Shown here: positions 51,136 through 62,582 of the stretch, in pieces
Numbering within the stretch: position 1 is the stretch's first letter
How the letters are laid out: every line of letters starts with the position of its first letter
Origin: Membranipora membranacea
Lineage: Eukaryota; Bryozoa; Gymnolaemata; Cheilostomatida; Membraniporidae
Direction of reading: 5' to 3'
NCBI GenBank assembly: GCA_914767715.1
Contig: OU612065.1
Span: 37,076,001-37,140,000, forward strand
Length of the DNA: 64,000 bases
Notes under the pieces: generated by a model
What the model saw: the letters and a program-made list of their open reading frames with translations, nothing else
What the model was told of the DNA's origin: nothing
Database searches by the model: none
Made by a program: the position numbers and the translations under genes

Positions 51136-51622
51136 CAGGGCTGGGGCCATTTGTTGATAAAAGGCGTATTCAAATTTATTACTCATTCGAAAACAAAAAG
51201 TTGCCTTTGCATTTACAACCAGCATATAAAGCGTAAACCAGTGTATAGTTAGTTGCCTCGCTATTGTTCTGACAACAGCATGAAGCAACTATAATCTCAT
51301 AATGATGCTGCAGCTGTGTCACCATTGGGTATGAAATTGGAATTGGTAGAGCTTTTTCACTGCTCATTGTCTAATTTTGTTAGCCACAATCAACTCCACG
51401 CTTCGAAAAATTTGAGCCAGATATGAATCTCCATTTTCATCCGCATTTGCATTTGTTAAAGACAGCTCTTCCTCCATTTCAAATCACATTTTCATTTGTT
51501 CGCTGACCCTAAAAGTTCATTTTTCCTGAACTAAAGCGCATTTCTAATTAATTTGAAACTTGGAAATGCGAATGCGAATTAATACAAATACAAATGCACA
51601 TTTTTAAATGGTCCCAGCCCTG
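51136..51622. mobile_element. Possible hAT-like MITE, about 487 bp
   Basis: The ends cagggctggggccattt and aaatggtcccagccctg form inverted repeats of about 17 bp starting CAGGG. The 8-bp flanks do not match, so this is either an old element or a chance pairing. The interior is built of degenerate aaatgcgaatgc-like steps. No ORF. Confidence 0.4.
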
Positions 51623-52100
51623 CTACAGTGATCTTAAATGGCTAGATAGGACCTTTGTCCAACAATGATCCCTCCTCATTCTTTTGCCATTTTGCCCCAT
51701 AACTACACAACGTGGATCAGGAGTCTGCAAGATCTATCGATGTTAATACATCGACCAAGAAGAGGTGACCGCTAATTTGTTGAGAAATAATGGAGTTATA
51801 GGTATGCCATATGACCATGTAAGACCCTACCTGTTTTTGTCAGAGAATATAGATAAACATCCCTTTGCTTTGATAATCGAGAGGTAGCACAACTCATTGT
51901 CACTTATAAACAAACTGAATTTGTTTTAAAATATGTTGTGTAATATGCCAAAACCTTGCTGCCCAGTGCTGTTGCATTATTTTCACTACAAATGATCGAT
52001 GAAATTATGAGGACTGAGGAGATGTGCTAAAGCACAAAGACAGAGCGGAAGAATGAGTCTTAGGTGAAATCATGTCATTTGCAGGCTTTCAAGTATATAG
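51623..52100. other. No gene seen
   Basis: AT-rich DNA between the MITE-like element and a SINE; nothing recognised. Confidence 0.4.
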
Positions 52101-52300
52101 TATTCAGGAGTAGGAGATGGATCAGCGCATGGGTCCATCAGCAAGTAAGTATTGAAGGTCGTGGGTTCGAATACCACTGCGGTCCATCGTCTCCTGGGGT
52201 TTGGTTGGAACCCGGGTGTTCTCCGTCCTACCTGGAAACTGAGAGCAAAACTGGAGCAGAAATTCCAGCCTCGCCCTGAAAGCAGCTGATATTTCGCCAT
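52101..52300 (+). mobile_element. tRNA-derived SINE (family 2), copy 1
   Basis: A degenerate tRNA-like head (ggagatggatcagcgca as box-A region; ggtcgtgggttcgaatac as box B) is followed by a body with ggtttggttggaacccgggt and a Lys/Glu-like purine stretch. The box B region and first body segment match the copy at 61640-61832. Confidence 0.65.
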
Positions 52301-52389
52301 TCTTCAGGATGAGGCATGGGATATGGATGTGGATTTTAATTAACCATTGAATTTATATAATAATGGTTAGTTTGTGGTGGTAATAAGGA

Positions 52390-52691
52390 CATGGCATATC
52401 TGTGTCATTACTCTTAATAATTGTTATTGTCCATTGATTTCTCTTTTGTTTTCCAATGGCATAGTTTTTTGGCAATAAAATATTGGCTATGGTCATGAGG
52501 TGAAATGTTCAACTTGAGAGTTAATTTAAGACTTATTGTCTTTGATCTCCTCCAGTTATGACCATGACAGAACACTTTCCCTCAAAATCAGCACAACATA
52601 CATTAGCTTAACAGTTCTATCCGAGCAGGCAAATACCATGCTGTACTTACACCTGATACTGACATCATGGTCATCAATGGTAATTATAGTC
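52390..52691. repeat. Diverged dispersed repeat (pattern near 52.4, 53.0, 56.4, 56.7 and 61.5 kb)
   Basis: Phrases such as gacatcatggtcatc, aacttgagrgttaattt and gttctatccnagca-gcaaa recur in the same order near 52520-52680, 53030-53130, 56395-56440, 56740-56815 and 61555-61900. These are old copies of one long interspersed repeat into which younger SINEs have inserted. No ORF identifies the family. Confidence 0.5.
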
Positions 52692-52925
52692 CATTGCTTC
52701 TTGGCCTATTGGCTAAGATCAAAGTGTCACTGCCAATGGCCGATTAGTGCCAGTTCAGTTTTGTCAACTCGCTGCGCACCCTCGTTCAGGAGGGCTTCTA
52801 TGGCCTCACATCTAGGATGCATTCTAGTTTTCTAGGATGTATCACATTCTCATTATGAGGATTAAGGGCACCTTGCGTCCCTCTTAAGGGGCAGCCCAAT
52901 CTTCTGTATCTTACTAAACAGCAAG
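52692..52925 (+). mobile_element. U2-snRNA-headed SINE-like repeat, copy C
   Basis: The head gcttcttggcctattggctaa is followed by the shared body (ctaggatgcattctag) and tail (gcgtccctcttaaggggcag). It is flanked by direct repeats of about 17 bp, attatagtccattgctt (52683-52699, overlapping the head) and attatactccattgctt (52926-52942). This is the target-duplication pattern of LINE-driven retroposition. Confidence 0.78.
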
Positions 52926-53746
52926 ATTATACTCCATTGCTTTCCCTTTAATTCTTGTCATTTGAACACTCTGGTCACCAGATGATTTTCGATAAAGAAT
53001 ATGTCTCACTTAGGGGTTCTCTTGTGACCTATAGCCTCTGATCGCCTCCCGTTTTTGGCCATCAAGAAGCATTTTCCCTTTGCAAACAACACAACATTAA
53101 GTAGTTTAGCTGTTCTATCCCAGCAATAGATCAGAAGCAGCCTAGCTGTAACTGCTCTATAAAATAATGGCACGGACAATTTTTGATGGCAGGAAACTGA
53201 TCGCATATTATACTTCATTGATGTTTCTACTGTAAGATTCACCGGGTGTACCCAGTTGTAGTGGTCATATTTAGAAATTAAAAGGTGTTTTGTTTTTGCA
53301 TTATATGTGTGGGAACATAACTGCTATTCTGTGTAATCTTACTAATCTAATCTTCAGGGAATTCCAGGTTGAAACTGCATTGTGGGGATTTTGCTGACTT
53401 GCCAATTTATTTACCAAGTAAACTTGCAGAAGTCTGCTCGTGTTAGATCAGGACAAGTTTAAAATTTTCAATAAGTATAATGTCAGATCTTTATGAGGTT
53501 AGTATGATACTGCCTTGTGGCAGCATATCCGCAATATTTCTCAAAATTGCATATAATAAGTGAAATGTTAAGAATTCATTAAAAGGTGTTTCTAGGGTGG
53601 TGAAACGTGCTGAATCCAAAATTAAGGGTGTACCCAGTTGTAGCGATCATGTCAGCAGCAAAAATTGAGAGTTTAAATAAAAGGTGTTTCAAGGGTATAA
53701 TGTGAGGAACGGAATTGGTACTATCCTATACTAAAGTATATGCAGT

Positions 53747-53800
53747 GTACATAGACTTACTAATAATGATTATTATTAGTAGGTCTATGGCCGTGTACTA
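53747..53800. repeat. Loop-less hairpin
   Basis: Arms of about 26 bp, gtacatagacttactaataa and its complement, meet without a loop within the tandem-repeat region; two small mismatches. Confidence 0.65.
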
Positions 53801-54613
53801 TTAGTATGTTTAGTTGTTCTTTAACCGTCCTACTTTTAAATTTGGTTCTAACTATGGTTCTAGTAATGGTTTTAAATCCTGCACTCCGGACACTTCTAAA
53901 TGTCACTTTATTGTTGTGTAATTTATTTGTAGTTCTAATTTGGAGTTACCACCTCTTTCATGCACTTAAGAAAGACAAGATCGCTCAAATCTATTAAAAC
54001 GTGGTTCCAATTGGTAATACTAGCACTCTGGTGATGACGAGGTATTTAACTTATTAATTTCTAGTGATGAACAGCTGGTTCCCACTACTCCACAAAGCAA
54101 TTTACTAAGGGGTTGTTATTGAGCCTGACCTCTCTCTTCTTAGCTTCACTAGAAGTTGCCTTCAAGTAGTTTAAGAAAGGTTCCTGCCGATAACCTGCTA
54201 AGACCCCTGTCTTGTTCTAACAGTAAAACTCTTGATGAGTTTTGAGACAATGCTCTTACACCACAAAGTCAATATTATCCTTAGATGTTAGTAAGACACA
54301 ATCACTATTTATGAATGTGTTCAAGTACGTTTGATGTTTTTGTTATTCAACTTAGGTGACTGATTTTAATTATGAGCACCTACTTGATCTCTGTATAGTG
54401 CCTGGAAGCCCAATCAGGTAATCAAGGCGGTGTATCAGTATCACAGGCCTCTTAGCCAAGTTAAATTAGCTAAAGACTCCAACCCAATTTCTAGTGAAGG
54501 AAAGAGGTATCAGTCTGTGGTCACTCTAAAATTGATGTTCAATTTCTATATTCAATGTTGAATTAATGTTTCACAGATTAGAGGTATCTTATCTTAAATC
54601 GGTAGCGTCCTAC

Positions 54614-54713
54614 GAATCCGCGACAACTTGGCCCGAGCCAAACTTGGCCCGAGCCAAACTTGGCCAAGTTTGGCTCGGGCCAAATTTGGCTCGGGCCAAG
54701 TTGTCGCGCTTCC
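54614..54713. repeat. 100-bp near-perfect palindrome with flanking 9-bp direct repeat
   Basis: Two 45-bp arms (54619-54663 and 54664-54708) are reverse complements with one mismatch and no loop. They are GC-rich and internally repeat cttggcccgagccaaa. The palindrome is bracketed by gcgtcctac at 54605-54613 and 54714-54722, as if inserted with a target duplication. Confidence 0.8.
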
Positions 54714-55260
54714 GCGTCCTACTTATCGCGGCGTGACCAGTGGATCGGGAGCCACTCAGAATGCAGGCAAATTGACCAAACTTGGTCTAGTGTACCCAGT
54801 CGTAGCAATCATGTCAGCGGAAGATCGGCAGCGCGGCAGCATATCGCAATTTTTCTCAAAATCGCTAATAATAAGTGAAATGTTACGAGTTTTAAACAAG
54901 GGTATATCTAGGATAGAACAACATGCTGAATCCAAAACTGAGAGTATACCCGGTTGTAGCAATCATGTCAGTGGCAGCGCGGCAGCATAACTGCAATTTT
55001 CTTCACAATCGGTTCGGTAAGTGCAAAGTTAAGTGATTAATATGGTCAGCAGGAAACACGACTATATGTATGATTTTAACAAGATATTCTATCACATCAT
55101 TTTAAAAGGTGGTCAGCGACAGCATTACATCTCAACGAGAACAAGACAAAAAGCAGCCTAGACGTAAGACTGCTCAACACATGATAGCGTGAGACAAATT
55201 TGATGTAGGAAAATAGTGTGTACCCAGTTGAAGAGGTCAGCCGCAGCACTACTGCATATC

Positions 55261-56227
55261 CCAAATATTCACACTATCGATATGTGATTAGTGGGAAGTC
55301 AAGAGTTTGATGCTGTTGGCACAAGTCAAGACTATAGTCCTGGGTTCTATAGATGTGTTCGTTATATCATTGCATGAGGTGGTTGGTGAGAGTCAGCGAT
55401 ACCGCATATCCCCATATCATGGCATTAGCATGTTAGGAAAGTATGCGAAGCTGGCATATCTAAGTTTTTCAGACTCTGACAGTTGGTATTCTTTCTGAAA
55501 AGTAAGGCACTCATTGAACTCTTTGCTCATGTGTTATGCAAAAGATATCCAGCCGAAAAATGACATAAGAGGCAATTGAAACATCAAAAATGTTGTTTGC
55601 AATTGCCCCAAGACAGTGGTCTTAAGACCATACAATATCATACTAGTCCCATAAGAAGTTTGACATAATTCAATTGAAATTTTTCAATTTGTGCTGGTCT
55701 GATACGAGCATACTTCTCTAGAAGTTGACTTCGTGAATTAATTGCCATGTCAACAAAATCCCACAATGCAATTTCAACCTGGAATTCCCTGATGATTAGA
55801 TTAGTTAGATTACACAGAATAGGAGTTATTTCCCAACACATATAATGCCAAAACAAACACCTTATAATTTCTAAATATGACCACTACAACTGGGTACACC
55901 CGGTGAATTTTACAGAACACACACCAATGAAGTATAAAACGTGAACAGTATCCTGCCATCAAATATTGTCCGTGCCATAACAACTTATGTTATAGGTGTT
56001 TCTGGCCTACAAGGAGTTAAAGACTCTTTAACTCCTTGATCTCAGCAAGCCAACAAACACCATGTTGAAATTTACACTGTTAATCTTGTACTGTTATACA
56101 AAATGCAAACACTGATGACCGCTGTTTACTCAATCCTGAGTGTGCCATCTAAACAAGGAAGGTCAGAGCGTTTTTGAGTTGGAGGAAAAAAACAAGCCAA
56201 TACGTTGGCTTTGATATGATTGGCTGT
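55261..56227. other. No gene; contains an inverse copy of the tandem-repeat unit
   Basis: Sequence 55865-55990 is the inverse of about 53150-53280 (shared phrases gtacccggtgaa / ttcaccgggtac and tgatggcagga). A short local repeat, agttaaagactctttaact, lies near 56014. No exons. Confidence 0.45.
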
Positions 56228-56335
56228 CCCTATCCTGGTCTCGGTTCCCGCCCTGCCCCGGTCCCTTTCCCTTTCCCTGTCCCGTCCCGGTGCCGGCCCC
56301 GGTTCCTACCCCTGTCCCTATCCCTGTCCTTGTTA
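56228..56335 (+). repeat. GC-rich polypyrimidine minisatellite
   Basis: About 100 bp almost free of A on this strand, made of 6-bp steps like ccctgt, cccggt and cccttt. It stands out in an otherwise AT-rich window. Confidence 0.8.
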
Positions 56336-56441
56336 TAAAATTTAGCTTTTGATGTCCGTTGATTTCTCATCTGTGTCCTTGGCCTCTGGTCATGGGGTGA
56401 AAAATATGACCAACTTGAGGGTTAATTTGAGACTTGCTGTT

Positions 56442-56666
56442 TGCTAAGAAACAGAATATTGGGCTGCCCCTAAAGAGGGACGCAAGGTGCCCCAATCCTC
56501 ATACTGAGAATTTGATACATTCTAGAAAACTAGAATGCATCCTAGAGGAGAGGCCATAGAGGACCTCCTAATCATAAGTGTGCAGCAAGCTGCCTAAACT
56601 GAACTGGCACTAATCAGCCATTGGCAGTGACACTTTGATCTTAGCCAATAGGCCGAGAAGCGATCT
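56442..56666 (-). mobile_element. U2-snRNA-headed SINE-like repeat, copy D
   Basis: On the minus strand it starts at about 56665 with gatcgcttctcggccta followed by ttggctaagatcaaagtg. The body and tail are shared with the other copies, ending near 56442 with gtttcttagcaa. A clear target duplication was not seen. Confidence 0.78.
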
Positions 56667-57539
56667 TTGACCTGCAGTCTCTGATTTCTGTCAAATTTGT
56701 TTCTAATGCATGGCCATGAGAGAATATGTTCCCTCAACAATGGAGTTTGCAGTTCTATCAAAACAAACCAAACCCGTAGTGTACTTACAGATTATGCTGA
56801 CATCATGGTCATCCATTAAAGTTTTGTTAGTTTTCCGTTTGTTTCTCATCAGTGTTAATATCCTGGAATCAGTCCTTTTGTTGTCAAATTTCTTCAAGGA
56901 TAATTATTCGTATTCATCATGTTGAACGTAGATGGGTCATGGTAATATATTGGCAAGTTGATATCCCGGAATTATGTCCAATTATGGTCAACATTCTCGA
57001 AAAAAAAAACAGCCTAATTTATCACGAAAATGTGTCAAATGTTTCAGCTTTTTCCAATGAGTACCCATCAAAATAACGATATGTGTCATATTTGAAATGT
57101 AATTAGGAAGCACACATCCACATCTTTCTCCACAGATTTTTCCTCCTTGTCAGTTTTCAATAAAATGAATGCAAATCGAACAAGTCGTCCTAGCCTACAA
57201 AGCGTCTGCTAAGGTATAGCACTAAATTTGAGTCATTAACACGTCTCGTCTTTTTCTCTGCAGCCTTACGTCTTCCCGACCTACATTCCCCACCATAAGT
57301 ACAAAAAAAGGATGAATATTTGTGAGCCAGGGCCTTTCTTATGGTAGAGACCCAGTTAACATCTTCTGATTGTTGCTCGTGATTATTATCAGATTCGAAG
57401 TTGAAATAATAGTCATTGATAACCATGATGTCAATATTTCAACATGACCCTTCAGCTATCATCATGATGAATTGAGTAATTTGCCATCAATAAGGTTCCT
57501 CCATTTTTATTAAAACCCTCACTAAATTTGATGAAACAT

Positions 57540-59995
57540 ATGTGGTGGCAAAGTGCTGTATCACTTGCAAGTGCGTGTATTATGACAACATGTCATGTTA
57601 TCCCAGTGATACACACCCCCACAGCGAGGACGCCAACCTCCCACGCAAAGCAGAAGGAGCCGCCCCCTCCTCCCCCAGTTGGTGTGAATTCCACAGGTAA
57701 ACACCTGTGGTTAACATTGACCTCTCCCCTCTACAGTTGTTGGCTCTCTTTGGGGCAAATTTTTCCTTCGACCTAGTGGCTGTTATGGCAGGAGTCTGAA
57801 TTTCTAACTCCCCATTAAGGCGAGTATTATTAAAATGTAACAAATAGCGGTATTTAAAAAGCATTTCGATGGGCATAATTTGATACTGAGAGAAGAAAGA
57901 GGTCACATGACCACGTGGGCGGATTTTGAGTATGACACAAAGAGCTGATTTTTTAAGTAAATAGATTTGATTAAGATGACAATTTGCGGCATGACCATAA
58001 AATTCAATACCATAAATTAAATGTGGATAAAAGAATGTGTAATACAAATTGATCATCGTAGGAATATCGAAATATGGTCGTACACTACGCATTAAAAATA
58101 GGATGTAGTTCAATTTCCGACAAACTTCTAAAATATGGGTTTTAAAGATAATGCTCTCATCAAGGTGAATGCTGAGAAATTTGGTGCTATTTTTTGTCTC
58201 TAAAACCAAGTTTAATTTGGTACTGTTCAGGATCTACAATTTGCTTATTTTGGGATTTAAAAATTACCTGAAATGTTTTTGTGTAGTTTAAAATCAATTT
58301 ATTACTCAAGCACCATTGTTCAATTTACTGAACATTTGATTTTAAAATTTCGGGATCATTGGAAAATATATTTGTGTCGTCGGCAAAGAGAGTATATTTA
58401 AACATTGGCGCAGATATAACCAAATCATTGATAAATATTAAAAATAAAATTGGTCCTAATACAGTACCCTGAGGAACTCCTATATCGACCTTTTTCATTG
58501 TACTGGAATGATCGTTGATTTTGACAAATTGTTTTCTGTTTTCTAAATAAGATTTCAACAAGTCACATGCATCATTTGTAAAATTATAAAAAGGCAATTT
58601 TTTGATTAAAATATCATGGTTGATGGTAGCAAAAGCCTTGCTGAAGTCTAAAAATATTCCTTGTGTAATTTTACTGTTGTACAGGTGTTCCATTAGTCTA
58701 GATATAGCAGAAGTAGTGTTCCGTTTTTCACGGAATCGAAACTGGCTGTCAATTAAAATATTAGAATTTTCCAAATAAATGCGGAGTTGGATAGCTAATA
58801 ATTTTTCCGCAATTTTGGATATTGCAGTTAATATTGATATCGGCCGATAGTTGTTACAGTCAAATTTATCACCTTTTTTATGCAGTGGTCGAACACTGGC
58901 AATTTTTTGGCTATCTGGAAATTTTGATGTTCGAACAATAAGATTGATCATATGGGTCAAGATTGGGCTGATAGCATTTTTATTTTCTTTAATGATTTTC
59001 ATGGAAATCCCATCGTACCCAACTGCTTTTTTTGCAGAGGAATTATTTATAACACTCTCTGTAATGTCGTTTGTAATTTCTAAGAAGTCAAAATGGTTAA
59101 TTCTGTCGTATTTTGATAAGTATGATAACGGGTCAGCTCCACATTCAGGTAATTTAGCTGCCAAGCCAGAACCTACACTCGTAAAAAACTTGTTAAAACA
59201 TTCAGCAATTTCATTTTCAGATGTGTACCTTTGTCCATTTGTTTCATTACAGCTTGGTGTTGAAGACTTGTCTGCTTTTCTGTTTAAAGCCGATTTACAA
59301 ATGCCCATTTCTCATTTTGATTCGATTTTACATTTTCAAATTTTGTTTTGTAAAATTCTATTTTTGCATCTTTGATGATATTACATGTCAGATTTTTTAT
59401 CTAAAATATTTTTGAAGAAGTTTACTGTTGAAAGGCTCATCCTTTAATTTCCAGGCAAGTTTTTGTCGCTGTTGAATCAATTTGAAGATTTTGAGCGTCA
59501 TCCAAGGCTTTTTAAAAGTAAATTTTTTGCTTAGCTTTTTAGTTTTAGTTGTTGATGACTCAGCTACTAATTTCTGTAGAGTATTTGTAAAAATTTCAAA
59601 GGCGTCATTTGGATTACTGCTATTGAGCACACCCTGCCATACTTCGGGGTCATTAACTTTCTTGTAAAGTGTGTTTGGATCAAGCTTAGTAATTAAAATT
59701 TGGTTTGCTTGGTTTGGCTTCCATGTGTTTGGAAAAGCAATGGAGCTGATCACTGGAAAATGGTCAGCTATCATGTCAGTTTTAACTGTACATGACAAAA
59801 TTTCATTACTGCTGTTGTTGACCAGAGTATGATCTAAAATACTGTCTTTCGTGCGGCCGCACCGTGTTGGCGACTCAATAATATTAAAGAAGCCATTCAT
59901 GCTCATAATTCTCATATAGTCTAGGGTAAAGTTATCAGTTTCATTTGAAGGATTTAAGTCAAAATTAAGATCACCAACAACTATAGAGGGAGCGA
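57540..59995 (-). mobile_element. Second non-LTR retrotransposon (LINE), 5'-truncated and frame-broken
   Basis: On the minus strand, in order: the C-terminal part of an AP-like endonuclease (59990-59397) with VVGDLNFDL and DHFPVISS; reverse transcriptase (59308-58325, 327 codons) with DFSKAFATINHDIL, GVPQGTVLGPILF and the FADD box (LFADDTNIF); and a C-terminal domain (58209-57598) with HLIYGIEFYGHA. The three parts are in different frames (breaks near 59305 and 58210-58325), so no complete polyprotein is made. The 5' end is cut at about 59995, next to a short GC-rich segment. Its motifs differ from those of the LINE at 20.7 kb, so it belongs to a separate family. Confidence 0.9.
58325..59308 (-). 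pseudogene. Reverse transcriptase ORF of the second LINE
   Basis: A 327-codon open frame covering most of the RT palm and fingers, with the catalytic Asp residues in DFSKAF and FADD present. It starts mid-protein (the preceding residues continue in another frame, for example KWAFVNRL) and ends in a stop before the thumb. It is therefore an inactive remnant of a longer polyprotein. Confidence 0.88.
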
Positions 59996-61639
59996 AGGCA
60001 GCAGCGCCTCCCAGTTCACCAGGAAAGCTGCCGGCCCCACTGAAAGGGTGCGAAATTCATCATTAAGAGCTTGATCACACAGCACACAAAGCCTCAAGTT
60101 CAAATTTGAAACATAATTCCTCATTATTCGGCCTCATTCCTCTTCAGTAGAGATGATTAAAATGGCGATATTGTACCTCCCAAGTATTGGACAAAATATT
60201 CAAGTGTCATTGTTTTTGTAATACCAGCAAATGGAGAATAATCACAAAATGATTATTTGGTTTCTTAACTTGCAAATTCTGTGAAAGCGTTTCAAGCATA
60301 AACAAATAATAATACATGGTGACCACTAAGGTCTATATCCTCCATTTTAGAACTGACAATGTGTAGGTAAGTGGAGATATTATACAAATTTGCAGAGAAA
60401 AACGGGTGACAAATTTTTGATGCAACATTTAGTCGTGTAGTTTGGTACAAGCCTGTATGTACCGTAAGTAGAGGTTACTTGTGAAGGAATGCCAGACCTG
60501 TACTCATCCAATTGAAAATGACAAAAACTGTTGTAGAAAATTGAAGAAAGTGCTTCCAGTACTATATCTAAAGTGGCATGTCCCATCATCATTTTGATGG
60601 GTGTAAAAACATAGGACACCAAATCATCTGACCTCCTTTATATTCTTTAGACTTCAGCAGATTTTCAAACTTATAATTTATGGTCCTTTTTCTATTCATA
60701 TGACAGAGAAGCGCTTGTTCTAGCACACAGTAAACACTTTTTTTCCACAGACCCAGACTAACAATTGTGTTAAGTATATAATCAGTAGCTGGTGTCAATG
60801 ACAACACAGACTCGGTTTGCTCAGTTAGAACAGCTAAGCTTCTCCATGATGTTACAGAAGGAAATGATATGGCTTGGTGATAAACTAGAGACAATTGGAG
60901 GCCATAAGTTTGAAGAAAAGCTGTTAGATATTTGTATGTTATCTGCAATCATCTCTTGATCCTTGCTGTCAAAGCAATGGCGCACATGATGGGGATAAAT
61001 ATGAAAACAATAATATTAAAATAAACATTGATGACAGTGATGTCAATTCATTCATATGGCACATCAGTTATTATTTTAATAGAAAGAGCCAGTGAAATCA
61101 TGAGTCTATCCAGTGCTTCATCAAAATAGAAATGTTATCCACTGATGCCACCTTGCACCCTGGCCAATGGGTCAGCTGCTGTGTCAAATTGACACCATGA
61201 TCATCAATGGTTATTATATTTCTGTCGCTTCCTCATTTTACCCCATAATATCATCTGTTGATACATAATAATAACTTGGGTTATGAAGATGTTGCCACTA
61301 AGAATTATCTCAAGATTGGAGCCTCTCCAGAGGCTTGTTTTATCTCTGATGTGCGGTGTGAACTGTGGAGGTTACTAATTTTTTGCCTTGCCAGGGCATG
61401 TTGTTATGACAGATTGGTCGATTCATGATGATGATAGATTTCCTAGTGTTATATTGACATCATACTCATCGCCATCGCCATCGCCGGGGATGGTCACTCT
61501 GTGATTTCTGATTACAAATATGTCTTACTGAGGGGTTTTCTCAAGACCTATGGTCTCTGATCGCCTCCAGTTTATGGCCTTGTAGAAGCATTTTCCCTCT
61601 GTAACAACACATTAAAGGTTGATTAAAAAGGTTGATTAA
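59996..61639. other. No gene recognised
   Basis: A minus-strand open frame at 60589-60948 is long but shows no family signature. Diverged copies of the 52.4-kb repeat lie near 61480-61615. A (CATCGC)n tract is at about 61468-61485. Confidence 0.4.
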
Positions 61640-61832
61640 AATCCGATGTCATATCACTCGCCCATCCCGAGGCATGGGCGGCTCTCTGTTTGCAGGCAGG
61701 TCGGAGCACACCTGGGGGACCAACCAATCCCCAATAAAAGATGGACTGCAGTGGGATTCAAACCCACGACCTTCAACACTTGCGTGTTGAAGTCCTGCGC
61801 TCTAACCAACTGAGCCACCTCCTACTCCTAAG
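61640..61832 (-). mobile_element. tRNA-derived SINE (family 2), copy 2
   Basis: On the minus strand it begins near 61832 with a tRNA-like head: box A GTGGCTCAGTTGGTTAGAGC and box B ggtcgtgggtttgaatccc. A body shared with the copy at 52.1 kb follows, with gggattggttggtcc. The acceptor-stem halves do not pair and the anticodon arm is distorted, so this is a SINE head and not a tRNA gene. It interrupts an older repeat (flanks cattaa and agtagctaagctg). Confidence 0.75.
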
Positions 61833-61959
61833 TAGCTAAGCTGTTGTATCCAAGCAGGCCAACCCCTGCTGTAATTGACAATGATAATAATTATGATATC
61901 TCTGGTGTGCCTGGTTGAGGTTTGTGAATTTTTTGCCTTGCCATGATGATGATAGATGC

Positions 61960-62062
61960 CCTATTGATATATTGACACCATATCCGTCTTTTTCATTGCG
62001 GTTGACCTCCTCGCCACCGTCATATTCATTGCGGTTGACCTCCTCGCCACCGTCATATTCGT
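61960..62062 (+). repeat. Tandem repeat, 27-bp unit, 2 copies plus partial
   Basis: The unit attgcggttgacctcctcg followed by ccaccgtc is repeated almost exactly at about 61994 and 62027. No coding role was recognised. Confidence 0.7.
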
Positions 62063-62582
62063 TGCAATTTCCAGGATCCATTGTCTTAACTTTCAAATCC
62101 CAGTTCTGTCACCAGATGTAAGGGTGCGCTGTCCTTACAAGTTGTGGTGGGTATTTGTGATCACTTAGAAGTACTACGCTACTTCGTTGCAACTTATTAA
62201 CTGGTTTATTTGATAGTAAAACTTCTTATATATATATGATACATAAAATATCTAAACCAATAGTAATACAGCAGTTCATATGATGGTAACAAAATGTAAT
62301 CAGGATACAGCGAGCAAATGAATATTCAATCAATTAATTTCGATGACAGCACAATCAGTCATGAATCTTGGCACATTCTTAACATGATGACCTATTAATG
62401 ATGATGATATGAATTTGTCTATTCACATCTGATGTCATCCTTACAAATGTATAATGGTCGACAGGTGCCAGGATAAGCTCCAGCTCTGATATTTATGTCC
62501 ATGTTGCGGATCACTGTGTGTCTCAACACCGAGCCAGCAGGTTGTGTAAAAAGTTTATAAATCGCCACAGTTAAAGCTTAGG

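Larger units (their letters stand above)
53240..55260 (+). repeat. Interrupted tandem repeat, unit about 150-160 bp
   Basis: The marker phrase gtgtacccagttgtag followed by atcatgtcagc and a cgcaatttttctcaaaatcgc-type block recurs near 53247, 53627, 54791, 54947 and 55222, with intervals including about 156 bp. Copies are diverged and interrupted by unique DNA and by a 100-bp palindrome. An inverse copy of the first unit lies at about 55870-55990. Confidence 0.6.

Noticed and set aside
60589-60948. 119-residue minus-strand ORF
   Set aside because: Composition is plausible and a possible acceptor precedes it, but there is no family signature, no partner exon, and repeat DNA surrounds it.
61743-61832. 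tRNA gene on the minus strand
   Set aside because: Box A and B are good, but the acceptor stem does not pair, the anticodon arm is distorted, and a SINE body shared with 52.1 kb follows.
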